This document shows, piece by piece, positions 63,926 through 64,000 of a stretch of DNA of 64,000 bases. Position 1 is the stretch's first letter, and every line of letters starts with the position of its first letter. The notes below the pieces were generated by a model. It had not been told where the DNA came from, searched no databases, and saw only the letters and a list, made by a program, of their open reading frames with translations. Where the stretch lies: positions 11,014,579 to 11,078,578 of the forward strand of contig JAQFVV010000013.1 of NCBI GenBank assembly GCA_028023455.1. The letters are read 5' to 3'. The stretch comes from Epiperipatus broadwayi. Lineage: Eukaryota > Onychophora > Udeonychophora > Euonychophora > Peripatidae. Both the position numbers and the translations under genes were made by a program.

Positions 63926-64000
63926 CTGAATATATAATATTTAAATACAAGCATTGTGTATATACTTAATCTAGATGTAATTAAAGGAGATTTGAAAACA
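63926..64000. other. AT-rich end of window
   Basis: Nothing recognised. Confidence 0.4.

Overview
The window is very AT-rich animal nuclear DNA. It has long homopolymer and (AT)n tracts, spliced coding sequence, and many decayed eukaryotic transposable elements. It has no bacterial features: no operons, no ribosome binding sites and no dense coding. I cannot place the animal more precisely from the sequence alone.

Only one host-gene piece is convincing. It is the last coding exon of an RCC1/BTB-domain protein (RCBTB family), on the minus strand at 20089-20229. It has a clean splice acceptor, a stop codon and nearby poly(A) signals. Upstream exons should lie at higher coordinates or beyond the window; I could not recognise them.

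Nearly everything else I can name is mobile DNA. Left to right: a 1.1 kb palindrome (1493-2630); a tRNA-derived SINE next to a complete but dead hAT transposon with an 8-bp target duplication (4155-6766); a short palindrome (7018-7283); RTE-type LINE debris (7690-10505); tRNA-like/SINE-H copies (12815-13165); a 188-bp hairpin (13269-13456); a minus-strand LINE relic (13493-16420); the RCBTB exon; a palindrome carrying hammerhead-ribozyme motifs inside the last intron (20310-20880); an unexplained 4.35 kb segment between long direct repeats (23244-27644); a nearly intact RTE LINE (31905-35135); a complete Ty3-type LTR retrotransposon on the minus strand with 1.43-1.46 kb LTRs but no visible gag (36924-43698); a larger hammerhead palindrome (50249-51085); a Penelope-like (GIY-YIG) remnant bracketed by inverted SINE-H arms (51285-52790); a degenerate LINE (about 54600-55610); a second SINE copy (57528-57633); the 3' end of an L1/Tx1-like LINE (60680-61783); and a half-copy of the hammerhead palindrome (63640-63925).

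The most interesting signal is the palindromic family at 20.3, 50.3 and 63.6 kb. Its arms hold a hammerhead-type core (CTGATGA, stem II hairpin, GAAA) whose flanks can pair as stem III, with a GTC at the expected cleavage point in one arm. Weaker hammerhead-like boxes recur in other repeats here, including the arms around the Penelope-like remnant. This suggests a set of ribozyme-bearing, inverted-dimer retroelements. The second is the 4.35 kb segment at 23.2-27.6 kb, which matches no family I know.
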